DNA of 64,000 nucleotides from Pseudoxanthomonas sp. PXM03 (GTDB lineage Bacteria; Pseudomonadota; Gammaproteobacteria; Xanthomonadales; Xanthomonadaceae), in assembly GCF_014852005.1 (NCBI RefSeq), contig NZ_JACVAU010000001.1, positions 1,138,001 through 1,202,000 of the forward strand. The letters are read 5' to 3'. A model generated the notes under the pieces. The model did not search any database, was not told the origin of the DNA, and saw nothing but the letters and a program-made list of their open reading frames with translations. The stretch's first letter is position 1; every line of letters starts with the position of its first letter. The position numbers and the translations under genes are program-made. Below, one piece after another: positions 48,955-61,075 of this stretch.

Positions 48955-49623
48955 TCACCCGGGCAGCGTCTTGTCCTTGAACCGGCAGAGGTCGCGGATC
49001 ACGCATTGCGGGCAATCCGGTTTGCGCGCCTTGCAGACGTAGCGGCCATGCAGGATCAGCCAGTGATGCGCGTCCTGCATGAACTCCGCCGGCACCACCT
49101 TCACCAGCCTGTCCTCCACCGCCCGCACGTCCTTGCCCGGTGCAAGCCCGGTCCGGTTGGCGACGCGGAAGATGTGCGTGTCCACCGCCATGGTGGGCTC
49201 GCCGAATGCCGTATTCAGCACCACGTTGGCGGTCTTGCGGCCCACGCCGGGCAAGGCTTCGAGTGCCTCGCGCGAACGTGGCACTTCGCCGCCGTGTTCG
49301 TCGAGCAGGATGCGGCAGGTGGCGATGATGTTCTTCGCCTTCGCGTTGAACAGGCCGATGGTCGAGATGTACTTCTTCAGCCCGTCCTCGCCCAGCGCCA
49401 GCAAGGTCGCGGGCGTGTTGGCCACGGGGAACAGGCGCCGCGTCGCCTTGTTGACGCCCACGTCGGTCGCCTGCGCGGACAATGTCACTGCGACCAGCAA
49501 TTCGAACGGCGTGCTGTATTCCAGCTCGGTGGTCGGCGTCGGGTTGAGCTCGCGCAAGCGCGAGAAGAGCTCCACGACTTCCGCGCGCGTGAGCGTGGGA
49601 CTGCGCCGGGGCGCACGCGTCAT
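48955..49623 (-). CDS. nth: Endonuclease III
   Basis: DNA glycosylase/AP lyase for oxidised pyrimidines. 222 residues from MTRAPRRSPTLTRAEVVELF. Helix-hairpin-helix with the catalytic Lys (ALPGVGRKTANVVL), catalytic Asp (MAVDTHIFRV), and the iron-sulphur loop C-x6-C-x2-C-x5-C (CKARKPDCPQCVIRDLC). The ATG overlaps the stop of the preceding unknown gene (ATGA). Confidence 0.96.
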   Translation of the reverse strand: MTRAPRRSPTLTRAEVVELFSRLRELNPTPTTELEYSTPFELLVAVTLSAQATDVGVNKATRRLFPVANTPATLLALGEDGLKKYISTIGLFNAKAKNIIATCRILLDEHGGEVPRSREALEALPGVGRKTANVVLNTAFGEPTMAVDTHIFRVANRTGLAPGKDVRAVEDRLVKVVPAEFMQDAHHWLILHGRYVCKARKPDCPQCVIRDLCRFKDKTLPG

Positions 49624-50003
49624 CGCTTCGACCTGTCGGCTGCCTTGGCCTTGGCACGTGCCAGGATTGCCGCAGCGCTGGCAGGCAACGCAGGGCGCTC
49701 CGGGACGGAGGACGCGGTGTCCGTGCTGGCAGGGACGGCCGCCAGGCGTCGGGCTTCGCGTTCCTGCGCGCGCCGGGCCAGGCGCACCTGCCGCAACCGG
49801 TAGCGGCGGCGGGCGTCCCACGCGGTACGCAGCCGCACCTGCGCCTGCATCACGGGCGCGATCGTTCCTGCATCGTCACCCATGCATCCGCAGGCAGTGA
49901 ACGTCATGAGGCCCGCCTCGATCGCGCCATCGACATCGTCTGCCATGAGCAGGGCATGCAGCGACCGCGCGAGGTCGCACGCAGGGCAGGGACAGGGAGT
50001 CAT
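49620..50003 (-). CDS. Cysteine-rich hypothetical protein coupled to nth
   Basis: 127 residues from MTPCPCPACDLARSLHALLM. I do not recognise a named family. Cysteines at C4, C6, C9 and a later CGC pair (C39, C41) suggest a metal site; the middle is helical (APVMQAQVRLRTAWDARRRY) and the end is Ala/Arg/Lys-rich and basic. The stop overlaps the nth start as ATGA and it lies 16 bp after the enoyl-CoA hydratase, so it looks like a real operon member. It may assist DNA repair or be an iron-sulphur accessory protein, but this is only context. Confidence 0.7.
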   Translation of the reverse strand: MTPCPCPACDLARSLHALLMADDVDGAIEAGLMTFTACGCMGDDAGTIAPVMQAQVRLRTAWDARRRYRLRQVRLARRAQEREARRLAAVPASTDTASSVPERPALPASAAAILARAKAKAADRSKR

Positions 50004-50019
50004 CGCGATGCCCCGCCGC

Positions 50020-50802
50020 TCAGCGCCCGGTGAAGGCCGGCTTGCGGCGTTCGATGAAGGCACGCGTGCCTTCGCGCATGTCATCGGTGGCGAACATCAG
50101 GCCGAACTGCGCGGTTTCGTACTGCAGCCCTTCTTCGATGCCGCACTCGCCGCCGACATTCACGGCATCGAGCGTTGCGCGCAGTGCAAGCGGCGCGGAC
50201 GCGGCCAGTTGCGCCGCGACCTTCGCCGTCTCGGCCTCCAGCTCCGCCACCGGCACCACGCGGGTGACGATGCCCAGCTGCAGTGCACGCTCGGCCGTAA
50301 CCGGGGCACCGAGCAGGCAGAGTTCCAGCGTGGCCGAACGCCCGGCCAGGCGCAGCAACCGCTGGCTTCCACCGAAGCCCGGGATCAGTCCGAGGTTGAT
50401 CTCGGGTTGGCCTACCTTGGCCGTATCCGCCGCAATGCGGAGATGGCAGGCCATGGCCAGTTCCAGCCCGCCGCCCAGGGCGAAGCCGTTCACCATCGCG
50501 ATGACCGGCTTGGGCAGCGTCTCGATGCTGCGCATCAGTTTCTGGCCGCGCAGGGAGAAATCGCGACCCTCCGTGGCGCGCAGGTCTGCCATTTCGGCGA
50601 TGTCGGCGCCGGCGACGAACGCCTTGGGGCCGGCGCCGGTCAGCACGACGACTCTGACGGCCGCATCGGCAGCTGCTGCGTCGAACGCCGCCTGCAGCGC
50701 ATCGAGCGTGGCGGCATTGAGGGCATTCAGCTTGTCGGGACGGTTCACGGTGATGCGGCGGACACCTTCCGCATCGGTAACGAGGACGAGACTGTCGGGC
50801 AT
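50020..50802 (-). CDS. Enoyl-CoA hydratase
   Basis: 260-residue crotonase from MPDSLVLVTDAEGVRRITVN. Both catalytic glutamates of crotonase are conserved: GGGLELAMACHL and, 20 residues later, GQPEINLG. The oxyanion glycine sequences AGADIAEM and FALGGGLELA are present. It hydrates trans-2-enoyl-CoA in beta-oxidation or a related pathway. An ATG at 50853 is in frame but upstream of the family start. Confidence 0.9.
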   Translation of the reverse strand: MPDSLVLVTDAEGVRRITVNRPDKLNALNAATLDALQAAFDAAAADAAVRVVVLTGAGPKAFVAGADIAEMADLRATEGRDFSLRGQKLMRSIETLPKPVIAMVNGFALGGGLELAMACHLRIAADTAKVGQPEINLGLIPGFGGSQRLLRLAGRSATLELCLLGAPVTAERALQLGIVTRVVPVAELEAETAKVAAQLAASAPLALRATLDAVNVGGECGIEEGLQYETAQFGLMFATDDMREGTRAFIERRKPAFTGR

Positions 50803-50964
50803 GGGTTTTCTGCGGTGAATTGTAAAATTTGAGTGAAGCGGGAACTCTGCCATGAAGGCCCGGTCAGACCAGCCTGTCGTCAGTGGCGGTTAAGCGCCCC
50901 GGCGGCTATCCTAGCGCGTCCATTTCCAGGCGGTATGCCGCCGCCCAATCCGGAGAGTGTGTTG

Positions 50965-51666
50965 ATGAAGGTGCGTTCGTTAGTGGTCGCAGTTGCGGCA
51001 TTCGCCATGGCCGGTAGCGCCCTGGCCCAGGACGTCTCGTCCGAGAAGGGCAAGTTGAGCTACTACTTCGGTTACGACTATGGCAACAATCTGGCCGAGC
51101 TGACCGCACGTGGCGAACAGCTGGACATCAATTCGGTGGTGAAGGGCCTGCAGGACGCCTACGCCAAGCAGAAGCCGGCGCTGACGTCCGAGCAGCTCAA
51201 GCCCGCCCTGGAAGCCTTCCAGAAGCGCGAGCAGACACGCGCGCAGCAGGCCAAGGCCGAATACGACAAGGTGGCGGCCGAGAACAAGACCAAGAGCGAC
51301 CAGTTCATCGGTACGTTCAAGGGCCAGCCGGGCGTGAAGTCGCTGGCCAGCGGTGTCCCCTACAAGGTGCTGGAGAACGGCAACGGTGCCAAGCCGACCC
51401 AGGCAAGCACGGTCGAACTGCTGGTGTCCGGCCCGTATCCGTTCGGCCAGCGCCCGGCCGAGGCACGCCCGGCGCAGCAGATGAAGGATCTGAAGGTCAG
51501 TGCTGTCGAGATGCCGGCCATGCGTGAAGCCCTGCTGCAGATGCCTGCAGGCGCCAAGTGGGAAGTCGCGCTGCCGCCGGACAAGGCCTATGGTGCCGAT
51601 CCCCGCACCGGTTTCCCGCCGAACGTGGCGGTGGTCTTCGAGATCAAGCTGGTCAGCGTCAAGTGA
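50965..51666 (+). CDS. FkpA/Mip-like periplasmic protein with a degenerate FKBP domain
   Basis: 233 residues with a Sec signal (MKVRSLVVAVAAFAMAGSAL, cleavage at ALA-QDV). The N-terminal helical dimerisation domain of FkpA/Mip proteins (about 25-125, KLSYYFGYDYGNNLAELTAR) is well kept, including the Lys/Glu-rich long helix. The C-terminal FKBP domain keeps the start (YKVLENGNGAKP) and end (AYGADPRTGFPPNVAVVFEI), but the F-D-S loop and the VIPGW active-site segment are replaced by VEMPAMREALLQM. Peptidyl-prolyl isomerase activity is therefore doubtful. It probably acts as a chaperone. Confidence 0.8.
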   Translation: MKVRSLVVAVAAFAMAGSALAQDVSSEKGKLSYYFGYDYGNNLAELTARGEQLDINSVVKGLQDAYAKQKPALTSEQLKPALEAFQKREQTRAQQAKAEYDKVAAENKTKSDQFIGTFKGQPGVKSLASGVPYKVLENGNGAKPTQASTVELLVSGPYPFGQRPAEARPAQQMKDLKVSAVEMPAMREALLQMPAGAKWEVALPPDKAYGADPRTGFPPNVAVVFEIKLVSVK

Positions 51667-51710
51667 CGCAATGACGCGTCCGCGCACCGCGCGGGCGCCC
51701 CGGTCATTGC

Positions 51711-51740
51711 GTCATCCCCGCGCAGGCGGGGAGCCAGTGG
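51711..51740. repeat. Short dispersed hairpin element
   Basis: TCCCCGC (51715-51721) / GCGGGGA (51726-51732) with flanks GTCA and GCCAGTGG, the 'CATCCCCGCGCAGGCGGGGA' repeat type. Lies 48 bp after the FKBP gene. Confidence 0.5.
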
Positions 51741-51840
51741 CTGTCAACACCACGTTCCGTCTGCGCCGGCCTTGTGCCGGCGCAGTGCTTTTCAGCGGCG
51801 GGCAGCGTTTCCGCGCTACCCTCCGCAGGTGCCAGATGAA

Positions 51841-52644
51841 ATGAATACCGCTTTCCGCGCCGTGCTCAGCCCATGCATCGGCGTCTGTACGTTGGATGAC
51901 GACGGGCTCTGCGAAGGCTGTCTTCGCACCACTTCGGAAATCGCGCGCTGGTCGCAGATGAACGATGACGAACGCTTGCGTCTGATGGAGGCCGTGCTGC
52001 CGGCCCGCGAACGGGCGCGCGTGCCGCTGGAACAGCGCCTGCGCGAAGGCGACGCCCTGCGTCGCGCACTGCATCCGCTGGGCGCGGCGCCCCGCGAACC
52101 GGGCTGGAATCATGACGAACTGGCCGACCTGCTGCCGCCGGGCCCGTTGGCCGAGGCGGCGGTACTGGCAGGGCTGGTACCGCGCGACGAAGGCACCCAG
52201 GTGCTGTTGACGCGCCGCACGGACGGCCTGCGTCACCATGGTGGGCAGGTCAGCTTTCCCGGTGGGCGCATCGAGCTTGCGGATACCGACGCAGTCGCGG
52301 CAGCCCTGCGCGAAAGCCATGAGGAAATCGCGTTGCCGGCATCCCAGGTGACGCCGCTCGGCTTCCTCGATCCCTTCACTACGATCAGCGGCTTCCGGGT
52401 GGTGCCGGTCGTGGCGGTGATCGACCCCGCGTTCGTCCCTGTGCCCGAGCCGAACGAAGTGGCCGACGTGTTCGAAGTTCCGCTGGACTACCTGCTTTCC
52501 CCTGACAATCTGCGCCGCGTGGAGGTCGACTACCGGGGGCGTCGTCGCGTGGTGCTCGAGTACGCATGGCCCGGGCAGCGCATCTGGGGCGCGACCGCCT
52601 CGATCCTGTTCAATCTGCGGCAACGACTGGAGCGGCTCGCATGA
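51841..52644 (+). CDS. DUF1289 - NudL-type CoA pyrophosphatase fusion
   Basis: 267 residues. The N-terminal DUF1289 module has a Cys cluster (SPCIGVCTLDDDGLCEGC, then RTTSEIARWSQM), normally a separate small protein. From about residue 100 a NUDIX domain of the CoA-hydrolase (UPF0035/NudL) type follows: VLLTRRTDGLRHHGGQVSFP, then GGRIE and the catalytic ALRESHEEIALP. It should cleave CoA or acyl-CoA to phosphopantetheine and ADP. The stop overlaps the next start (ATGA). Confidence 0.88.
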   Translation: MNTAFRAVLSPCIGVCTLDDDGLCEGCLRTTSEIARWSQMNDDERLRLMEAVLPARERARVPLEQRLREGDALRRALHPLGAAPREPGWNHDELADLLPPGPLAEAAVLAGLVPRDEGTQVLLTRRTDGLRHHGGQVSFPGGRIELADTDAVAAALRESHEEIALPASQVTPLGFLDPFTTISGFRVVPVVAVIDPAFVPVPEPNEVADVFEVPLDYLLSPDNLRRVEVDYRGRRRVVLEYAWPGQRIWGATASILFNLRQRLERLA

Positions 52645-53492
52645 ACTGGACTACCCTCGTCGATGTGGAAGCGCTGTTGGCCGTCATCGGCGACCCGCAG
52701 CTGCGTGTCGTCGATGCACGCTTCGCGCTGATGGAGCCCGGGGCCGGCCGCGCGGCTTACCTGCAATCGCACCTGCCGGGTGCGGTCCATGCGGATCTCA
52801 ACGAGGACCTGTCGGATCTTGGCAAGGCCAGCGAGGGACGGCATCCGTTGCCGGACGAGGCGGCCTTCGCCCTTCGTCTGGGCCAATGGGGCATCACGCC
52901 GGCGCATCAGGTCGTGGTGTACGACGCCGCCGACGGCAGCATGGCCGCCGCGCGCTTGTGGTGGCTGCTGAAAATGCTGGGTCACGTGCGCGTTGCCGTG
53001 CTTGATGGCGGCCTGTCCGCTTGGCGTGCGGCGGGGGGTGCGGAAACCGCGACCGTACAGGAGGTGCCGAAGGCGCCGGCCTACCCCGCGCGTTTCGATA
53101 GACGTCAGATCGTCGGCGCGGACGATATCCTGGCCCGCCTGGACGAAGACAGCGGGTGGCTTGTGGATGCGCGCGCGCCGGAGCGGTTCCGCGGCGAAGT
53201 GGAACCCATCGACGCGGTGGCCGGCCATGTGCCGGGGGCGCTCAACCGGCCCTTCATGCAGAACCTCAGGGGCGGCCATTTCAGGCCTGCTGACGAGCTC
53301 AAGGCCGAATTGACCGCCATGCTCGGCGGCCGGCGCGCCGACGACGCCGTACTGATGTGCGGCTCGGGCGTGACGGCGTGCCATCTGCTGCTCGCTTTCG
53401 AGCACGCCGGGCTCCATGGCGCGCGGGTCTATCCGGGTTCGTGGAGCGGATGGATCAGCGATCCGTCGCGTCCCATCGCGCGCGGCGAGTGA
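52641..53492 (+). CDS. sseA: 3-mercaptopyruvate sulfurtransferase (two-domain rhodanese)
   Basis: 283 residues from MNWTTLVDVEALLAVIGDPQ. Two rhodanese domains. The catalytic loop is MCGSGVTACH, the CGSGVT form typical of mercaptopyruvate sulfurtransferases rather than the CRxGx form of thiosulfate sulfurtransferases. It starts inside the NudL stop codon (ATGA), so the two are co-translated. Confidence 0.9.
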   Translation: MNWTTLVDVEALLAVIGDPQLRVVDARFALMEPGAGRAAYLQSHLPGAVHADLNEDLSDLGKASEGRHPLPDEAAFALRLGQWGITPAHQVVVYDAADGSMAAARLWWLLKMLGHVRVAVLDGGLSAWRAAGGAETATVQEVPKAPAYPARFDRRQIVGADDILARLDEDSGWLVDARAPERFRGEVEPIDAVAGHVPGALNRPFMQNLRGGHFRPADELKAELTAMLGGRRADDAVLMCGSGVTACHLLLAFEHAGLHGARVYPGSWSGWISDPSRPIARGE

Positions 53493-53504
53493 CGCCGGAG
53501 CAGG

Positions 53505-54281
53505 TCATTTCCCCAGCTTTTCCACCAGCGCCCGCAACGCCTGCTGCGTGTCGGGCGCGTGCCATGCATCGACGAAGCGTTCCAGCTGGATCAGGGAAGG
53601 GTCCAGGGCCTCGACCAGGTCGCGGCGGGCGAGGGCGCGCGTCTGCAGCATCGGGTGGTGCGGCAGGCCCAGCAGTTGCTGCAGCCAGGCCACCGAACGG
53701 GCGACAACCTCCTGCTGGTCGATCAGTTCGTCCACCAGGCCGATGTCGAGCGCACGTTCGGCGGGCACCATTTCGCCCGCGACCAGCAGGCGTTCCGCAC
53801 GGTAGTTCCCGACCACGCGACGCATCAGGCGCTGGATGCCCTCCGGTACCACCAGCCCCACCTGGGTCTCGTTGAGACCGAGCGCGAAGGGACGGGCGGG
53901 ATCCGCGCTGCGCGCCATCACGCGATAGTCGCAGCACAGCGCCAGGACGCAGCCGCCGGCCGGCGCGTGGCCGGTGATGGCCGCCACCACCGGTACGCGT
54001 GATTCGGCCAGCGTGCGCGCCGCGCCGAAGAATGCCTGCCAGGCATCGAGAAGCGCCTTGCGGTCGTCGCCCAGCGAGAGCAGATAGGGAACGTCCATGC
54101 CGGCAGAGAAGATCTTCGGGTTGCCGGCCAGCACGATGCCGCGCGCGCCATCGCCCATCGCGTGGTTGACCGCCTCGATCAGTGCGCGGCACAGGTCGGT
54201 ATTCAAGGCATTGACCGGCGGCCGGGCGAGGCGGATCTCGCGGATGTCGCCGTAATCGGTGGTGTCGATGAGCGCCGTCAT
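53505..54281 (-). CDS. Delta3,Delta2-enoyl-CoA isomerase-like crotonase
   Basis: 258 residues from MTALIDTTDYGDIREIRLAR. The first crotonase Glu is missing (GGCVLALCCDYR has Val), but a Glu is kept in ALGLNETQVGLVVPEGI. This PAGGC...CCDYR...GLNETQ pattern is that of delta3,delta2-enoyl-CoA isomerases, which move double bonds of unsaturated fatty acids for beta-oxidation, and not of hydratases. It is convergent with sseA, 12 bp apart. Confidence 0.85.
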   Translation of the reverse strand: MTALIDTTDYGDIREIRLARPPVNALNTDLCRALIEAVNHAMGDGARGIVLAGNPKIFSAGMDVPYLLSLGDDRKALLDAWQAFFGAARTLAESRVPVVAAITGHAPAGGCVLALCCDYRVMARSADPARPFALGLNETQVGLVVPEGIQRLMRRVVGNYRAERLLVAGEMVPAERALDIGLVDELIDQQEVVARSVAWLQQLLGLPHHPMLQTRALARRDLVEALDPSLIQLERFVDAWHAPDTQQALRALVEKLGK

Positions 54282-54319
54282 TCATCCTCTCCCTGAAGTC
54301 AGGCCAGTATCATAGGCGC

Positions 54320-54763
54320 ATGAACCATCGCTCCGGAACGATCCGTCTGTCCGCGCTGTTGATCGCCTGCATGGGCTCCGCCAACGCGGCGGAGTGCCTG
54401 CCCGTGGTGAAGGGGGCCTGGGTGCGCCTGCCACCGGTCGCGATGCCGATGATGGCGGGCTTCGCCCGCATCGAGAATCCCTGCGCGAAGCCGGTGAGCG
54501 TCACCGGTGCCGAAAGCCTGGCCTTCGCCGACGTGTCGCTGCACGAGACGCGCGAGGAAAACGGCGTCAGCCGCATGCGCGAAGTGGCCGCGCTGCCCAT
54601 CGCGCACGGCAAGGCCGCCGAACTGAAGCCCGGCGGGCTGCATCTGATGCTGCATGGCCCTTACGCGCCGATAGCGTTTGGCGAGAAAGTCGTGATCACG
54701 CTGAGGCTGGCCGACGGGCGTTCACTGCCTGTCGCGTTCGACGTGCGCAAGACCGCGCCCTGA
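54320..54763 (+). CDS. PCu(A)C-family periplasmic copper chaperone
   Basis: 147 residues with a signal peptide (SALLIACMGSANA, cleavage near residue 23). The copper motif H-x10-M-x21-H-x-M is exact: H75, M86, H108, M110. Such proteins deliver Cu(I) to the CuA centre of cytochrome oxidase, with Sco. No Sco or oxidase gene is adjacent in this window. Confidence 0.92.
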   Translation: MNHRSGTIRLSALLIACMGSANAAECLPVVKGAWVRLPPVAMPMMAGFARIENPCAKPVSVTGAESLAFADVSLHETREENGVSRMREVAALPIAHGKAAELKPGGLHLMLHGPYAPIAFGEKVVITLRLADGRSLPVAFDVRKTAP

Positions 54764-54774
54764 GCGCGTCGATT

Positions 54775-54925
54775 CCTGTAGGAGCGACGTGAGTCGCGAC
54801 TGCGGACCTGAAGCGACACGGCAGAACCGGAAGCATGGACCGGCGTAGACGGAAGCAATTGGATAGCCTTTTGCATCCACTGTCTCAGGAAGATTCCGGT
54901 CGCGACTTGCGTCGCTCCTACAGGG
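54775..54925. repeat. GTAGGAGCGACGTGAGTCGCGAC inverted repeat
   Basis: Left arm TGTAGGAGCGACGTGAGTCG (from 54777) and right arm (54899-54922) GTCGCGACTTGCGTCGCTCC, inverse complements with two mismatches (GTGAG versus GCAAG). GTAG is present at the head. It fills most of the 176 bp between the copper chaperone and the thioesterase and is the third member of the family in the window. Confidence 0.75.
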
Positions 54926-54939
54926 GGCCAAGAGCGCCG

Positions 54940-55364
54940 TTATTCCGATACCGCGCGGATCGCCGCCGGCAGTGGCGCGCTGTGGCCGGTCTGCGTGTCC
55001 ATCCACACCACCACCACGTTGCCGTCGGAATACAGCACGCTGTCGTCCTTCGTCGACACGATGCGGTGGCCGATGGTCACGCTGCTGGTGCCCAGGCGGT
55101 CGACGTAGAGTTCCACCACCACGTCGTTCGGCCAGGTCAGCGGGCGCTTGTAGTTGATGTTGTTGGCGGCCACGACCGGTGCGATGCGGTCCGTCATCGA
55201 CACGTCCGGCACCGTCAGCATCCAGCGCACGCGTGCTTCTTCCAGGTACGAGATGTACTTGGCGTTGTTGACGTGGCCCATGCTGTCCATGTCGCGCCAG
55301 CGCACGCTGATCGGGATCTTCGCCAGCAGTTTGCGGCCAGCGTCGTTGGCATCGGGAGTGGCGC

Positions 55365-55368
<4 letters not shown>
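54940..55368 (-). CDS. Hotdog-fold acyl-CoA thioesterase (YbgC/FadM-like)
   Basis: 142 residues. The 4-hydroxybenzoyl-CoA thioesterase-like signature [20 protein letters not shown] contains the catalytic Asp (RWRDMD) and the GHVNN turn. Hydrolyses acyl-CoAs; substrate not defined. The start overlaps the uvrA stop (ATGA). Confidence 0.88.
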
Positions 55369-58310
<2,942 letters not shown>

Positions 58311-58743
58311 CGGGTGGGGGGATCCGGAAAGCGAACAAGGAAGCGTAGCGATGTGACTAGGTGGGGGCAAATAGCGCCATTGCCAGCGAAGCAGCGGGTT
58401 CGGGTGGGCGCTCAGTCAGCCGGGCAGCCGGTCGGGTGGGCCAGGCTGCTGCCGTGCCCGCGACCGCCGTCCGCAAGCAGGCCACGGCGGGGGCAATCCA
58501 TGCAAGTCATTGATCTACAATGGTCTGCCTCGTTGCCGACGGGACCTGTTACCGCCCTCAGGCGCCAGTCTGCGCGCCAATGCGGACACTCCCTGTCCGT
58601 GAAGAAAGTCCCGGGGAGCCGGAGGCTGGTCGGGGCGGGGAGCGGGTTGACCGTAACTCGCTGAATCCACTAAAATTCCGCTTCTGTCCGCCCTCGATGG
58701 CAGGCAGGCTCCAGAAAATAACTACAGAAACCAAGGAATCCAC
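58311..58743. other. uvrA/rplU divergent intergenic region
   Basis: 433 bp. The rplU promoter is at 58647-58676. A second -10-like TACAAT is at 58516-58521 without a good -35. I found no LexA-type site in front of uvrA, and no protein or RNA gene is supported in the rest. Confidence 0.5.
58647..58676 (+). promoter_or_regulatory. rplU-rpmA promoter
   Basis: TTGACC (58647-58652), 18 bp spacer, TAAAAT (58671-58676). Predicted start near 58683, leader about 60 nt. Confidence 0.75.
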
Positions 58744-59052
58744 ATGTACGCAGTCGTAGTCACGGGCGGTAAGCAGTACCGCGTGATGAAGGGCGAGACG
58801 CTCCGCGTCGAGAAGCTCGAAGCCGAAGCCGGCAACGAACTCACCTTCGACAACATCCTGATGCTGGGCGATGGCGAGACCATCAGCCTGGGCGACGCCC
58901 TGAAGGGCGCCACCGTCACCGCGAAGGTCGTCGGCCATGGCCGCGCCGACAAGGTGCGCATCATCAAGTTCCGCCGCCGCAAGCACCACATGAAGCGCCA
59001 GGGTCACCGGCAGCATTACACCGAAATCGAAATCACCGGCATCAACAAGTAA
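58744..59052 (+). CDS. rplU: 50S ribosomal protein L21
   Basis: 102 residues, [20 protein letters not shown], full-length L21 with the C-terminal [20 protein letters not shown] motif. An AAGGAA site precedes the ATG. rpmA follows after 12 bp. Confidence 0.97.
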   Translation: MYAVVVTGGKQYRVMKGETLRVEKLEAEAGNELTFDNILMLGDGETISLGDALKGATVTAKVVGHGRADKVRIIKFRRRKHHMKRQGHRQHYTEIEITGINK

Positions 59053-59064
59053 GGAGAAGCAGTC

Positions 59065-59325
59065 ATGGCACATAAAAAGGGCGTAGGCTCATCGCGCAAC
59101 GGCCGCGACTCCAACCCGAAGATGCTGGGCGTCAAGGTCTTTGGTGGTCAGGCGATCGATGCGGGCAACATCATCATCCGCCAGCGTGGCACCCAGTTCC
59201 ATCCGGGTCCGGGCGTCGGCCTGGGCCGCGACCACACGCTGTTCGCGCTGGTCGATGGCAAGGTCGAGTTCTCGATCAAGGGCGCCAAGAAGCGCCGCAC
59301 CGTGAGCGTGGTAACGGAAGCCTGA
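59065..59325 (+). CDS. rpmA: 50S ribosomal protein L27
   Basis: 86 residues, [20 protein letters not shown], with the N-terminal Ala-His-Lys-Lys stretch that reaches the peptidyl-transferase centre and no cleavable extension. AAGGAG site upstream. A terminator follows before obgE. Confidence 0.97.
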   Translation: MAHKKGVGSSRNGRDSNPKMLGVKVFGGQAIDAGNIIIRQRGTQFHPGPGVGLGRDHTLFALVDGKVEFSIKGAKKRRTVSVVTEA

Positions 59326-60534
<1,209 letters not shown>

Positions 60535-60537
60535 GAA

Positions 60538-60568
60538 AAAAAGCCCGCCGGAAGGCGGGCTTTTTTTT
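60538..60568 (+). terminator. Terminator of obgE
   Basis: AAGCCCGCC (60541-60549) / GGCGGGCTT with GGAA loop, then T8. Confidence 0.95.
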
Positions 60569-60620
60569 CGGTGTGGTCGGCGACCATCCGGTTCCGGCAT
60601 CCCGGCATTGACGCACAGGC

Positions 60621-60648
60621 AAAAAGAAACCCGCCTTGCGGCGGGCTT
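60621..60648 (-). terminator. Terminator of rpsT
   Basis: CCCGCC / GGCGGG stem (60630-60645) with an A-run at 60621-60628 on the plus strand, U-run in the minus-strand RNA. Convergent with the obgE terminator. Confidence 0.85.
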
Positions 60649-60678
60649 CCGTGTCTTCGCGTTGCATACCGCCGTGAA

Positions 60679-60948
60679 TCAGGCCGCTTGCAGGGCCTTG
60701 ATGCGGGCGTTCAGGCGGCTCTTGTGGCGGGCGGCCTTGTTCTTGTGGATCAGGCCGCGCGAGCTCAGGCGGTCGAGGATCGGCTGGGCCGTGACGAACG
60801 CAGCCTGGGCGCCGGCGGCGTCGTTGGCGTCGAGCGCCTTCAGGACTTTCTTGACGGCGGTGCGCAGCATCGAACGCTGGCCGGCGTTGCGCGCGTTGCG
60901 CACGACGGTCTGCTTGGCGCGCTTCTTGGCGGACTTGATATTGGCCAC
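60679..60948 (-). CDS. rpsT: 30S ribosomal protein S20
   Basis: 89 residues, [20 protein letters not shown]. The start codon is GTG (60946-60948 on the minus strand), with AGGAA at the right spacing. In E. coli rpsT starts with UUG and is autoregulated at translation; a weak start here fits the same principle. It is convergent with obgE and divergent from murJ. Confidence 0.96.
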   Translation of the reverse strand: MANIKSAKKRAKQTVVRNARNAGQRSMLRTAVKKVLKALDANDAAGAQAAFVTAQPILDRLSSRGLIHKNKAARHKSRLNARIKALQAA

Positions 60949-61075
60949 AGTGGGATTCCTGGTGAATACCTGAGAGAATTCAGGGGGTGAACGGAAGACG
61001 GGTAATAGAGCCGGAAATTATGGGGCATTCAATGGGTTGCGTCAACCTGGGTCGTCCCCGGGAAAAGGGGGGGCG

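Noticed and set aside
58516..58640. Possible small RNA between uvrA and rplU, with an RNase P-like GAAGAAAGTCC stretch
   Set aside because: The conserved RNase P core sequences and length are absent; only a short chance match.
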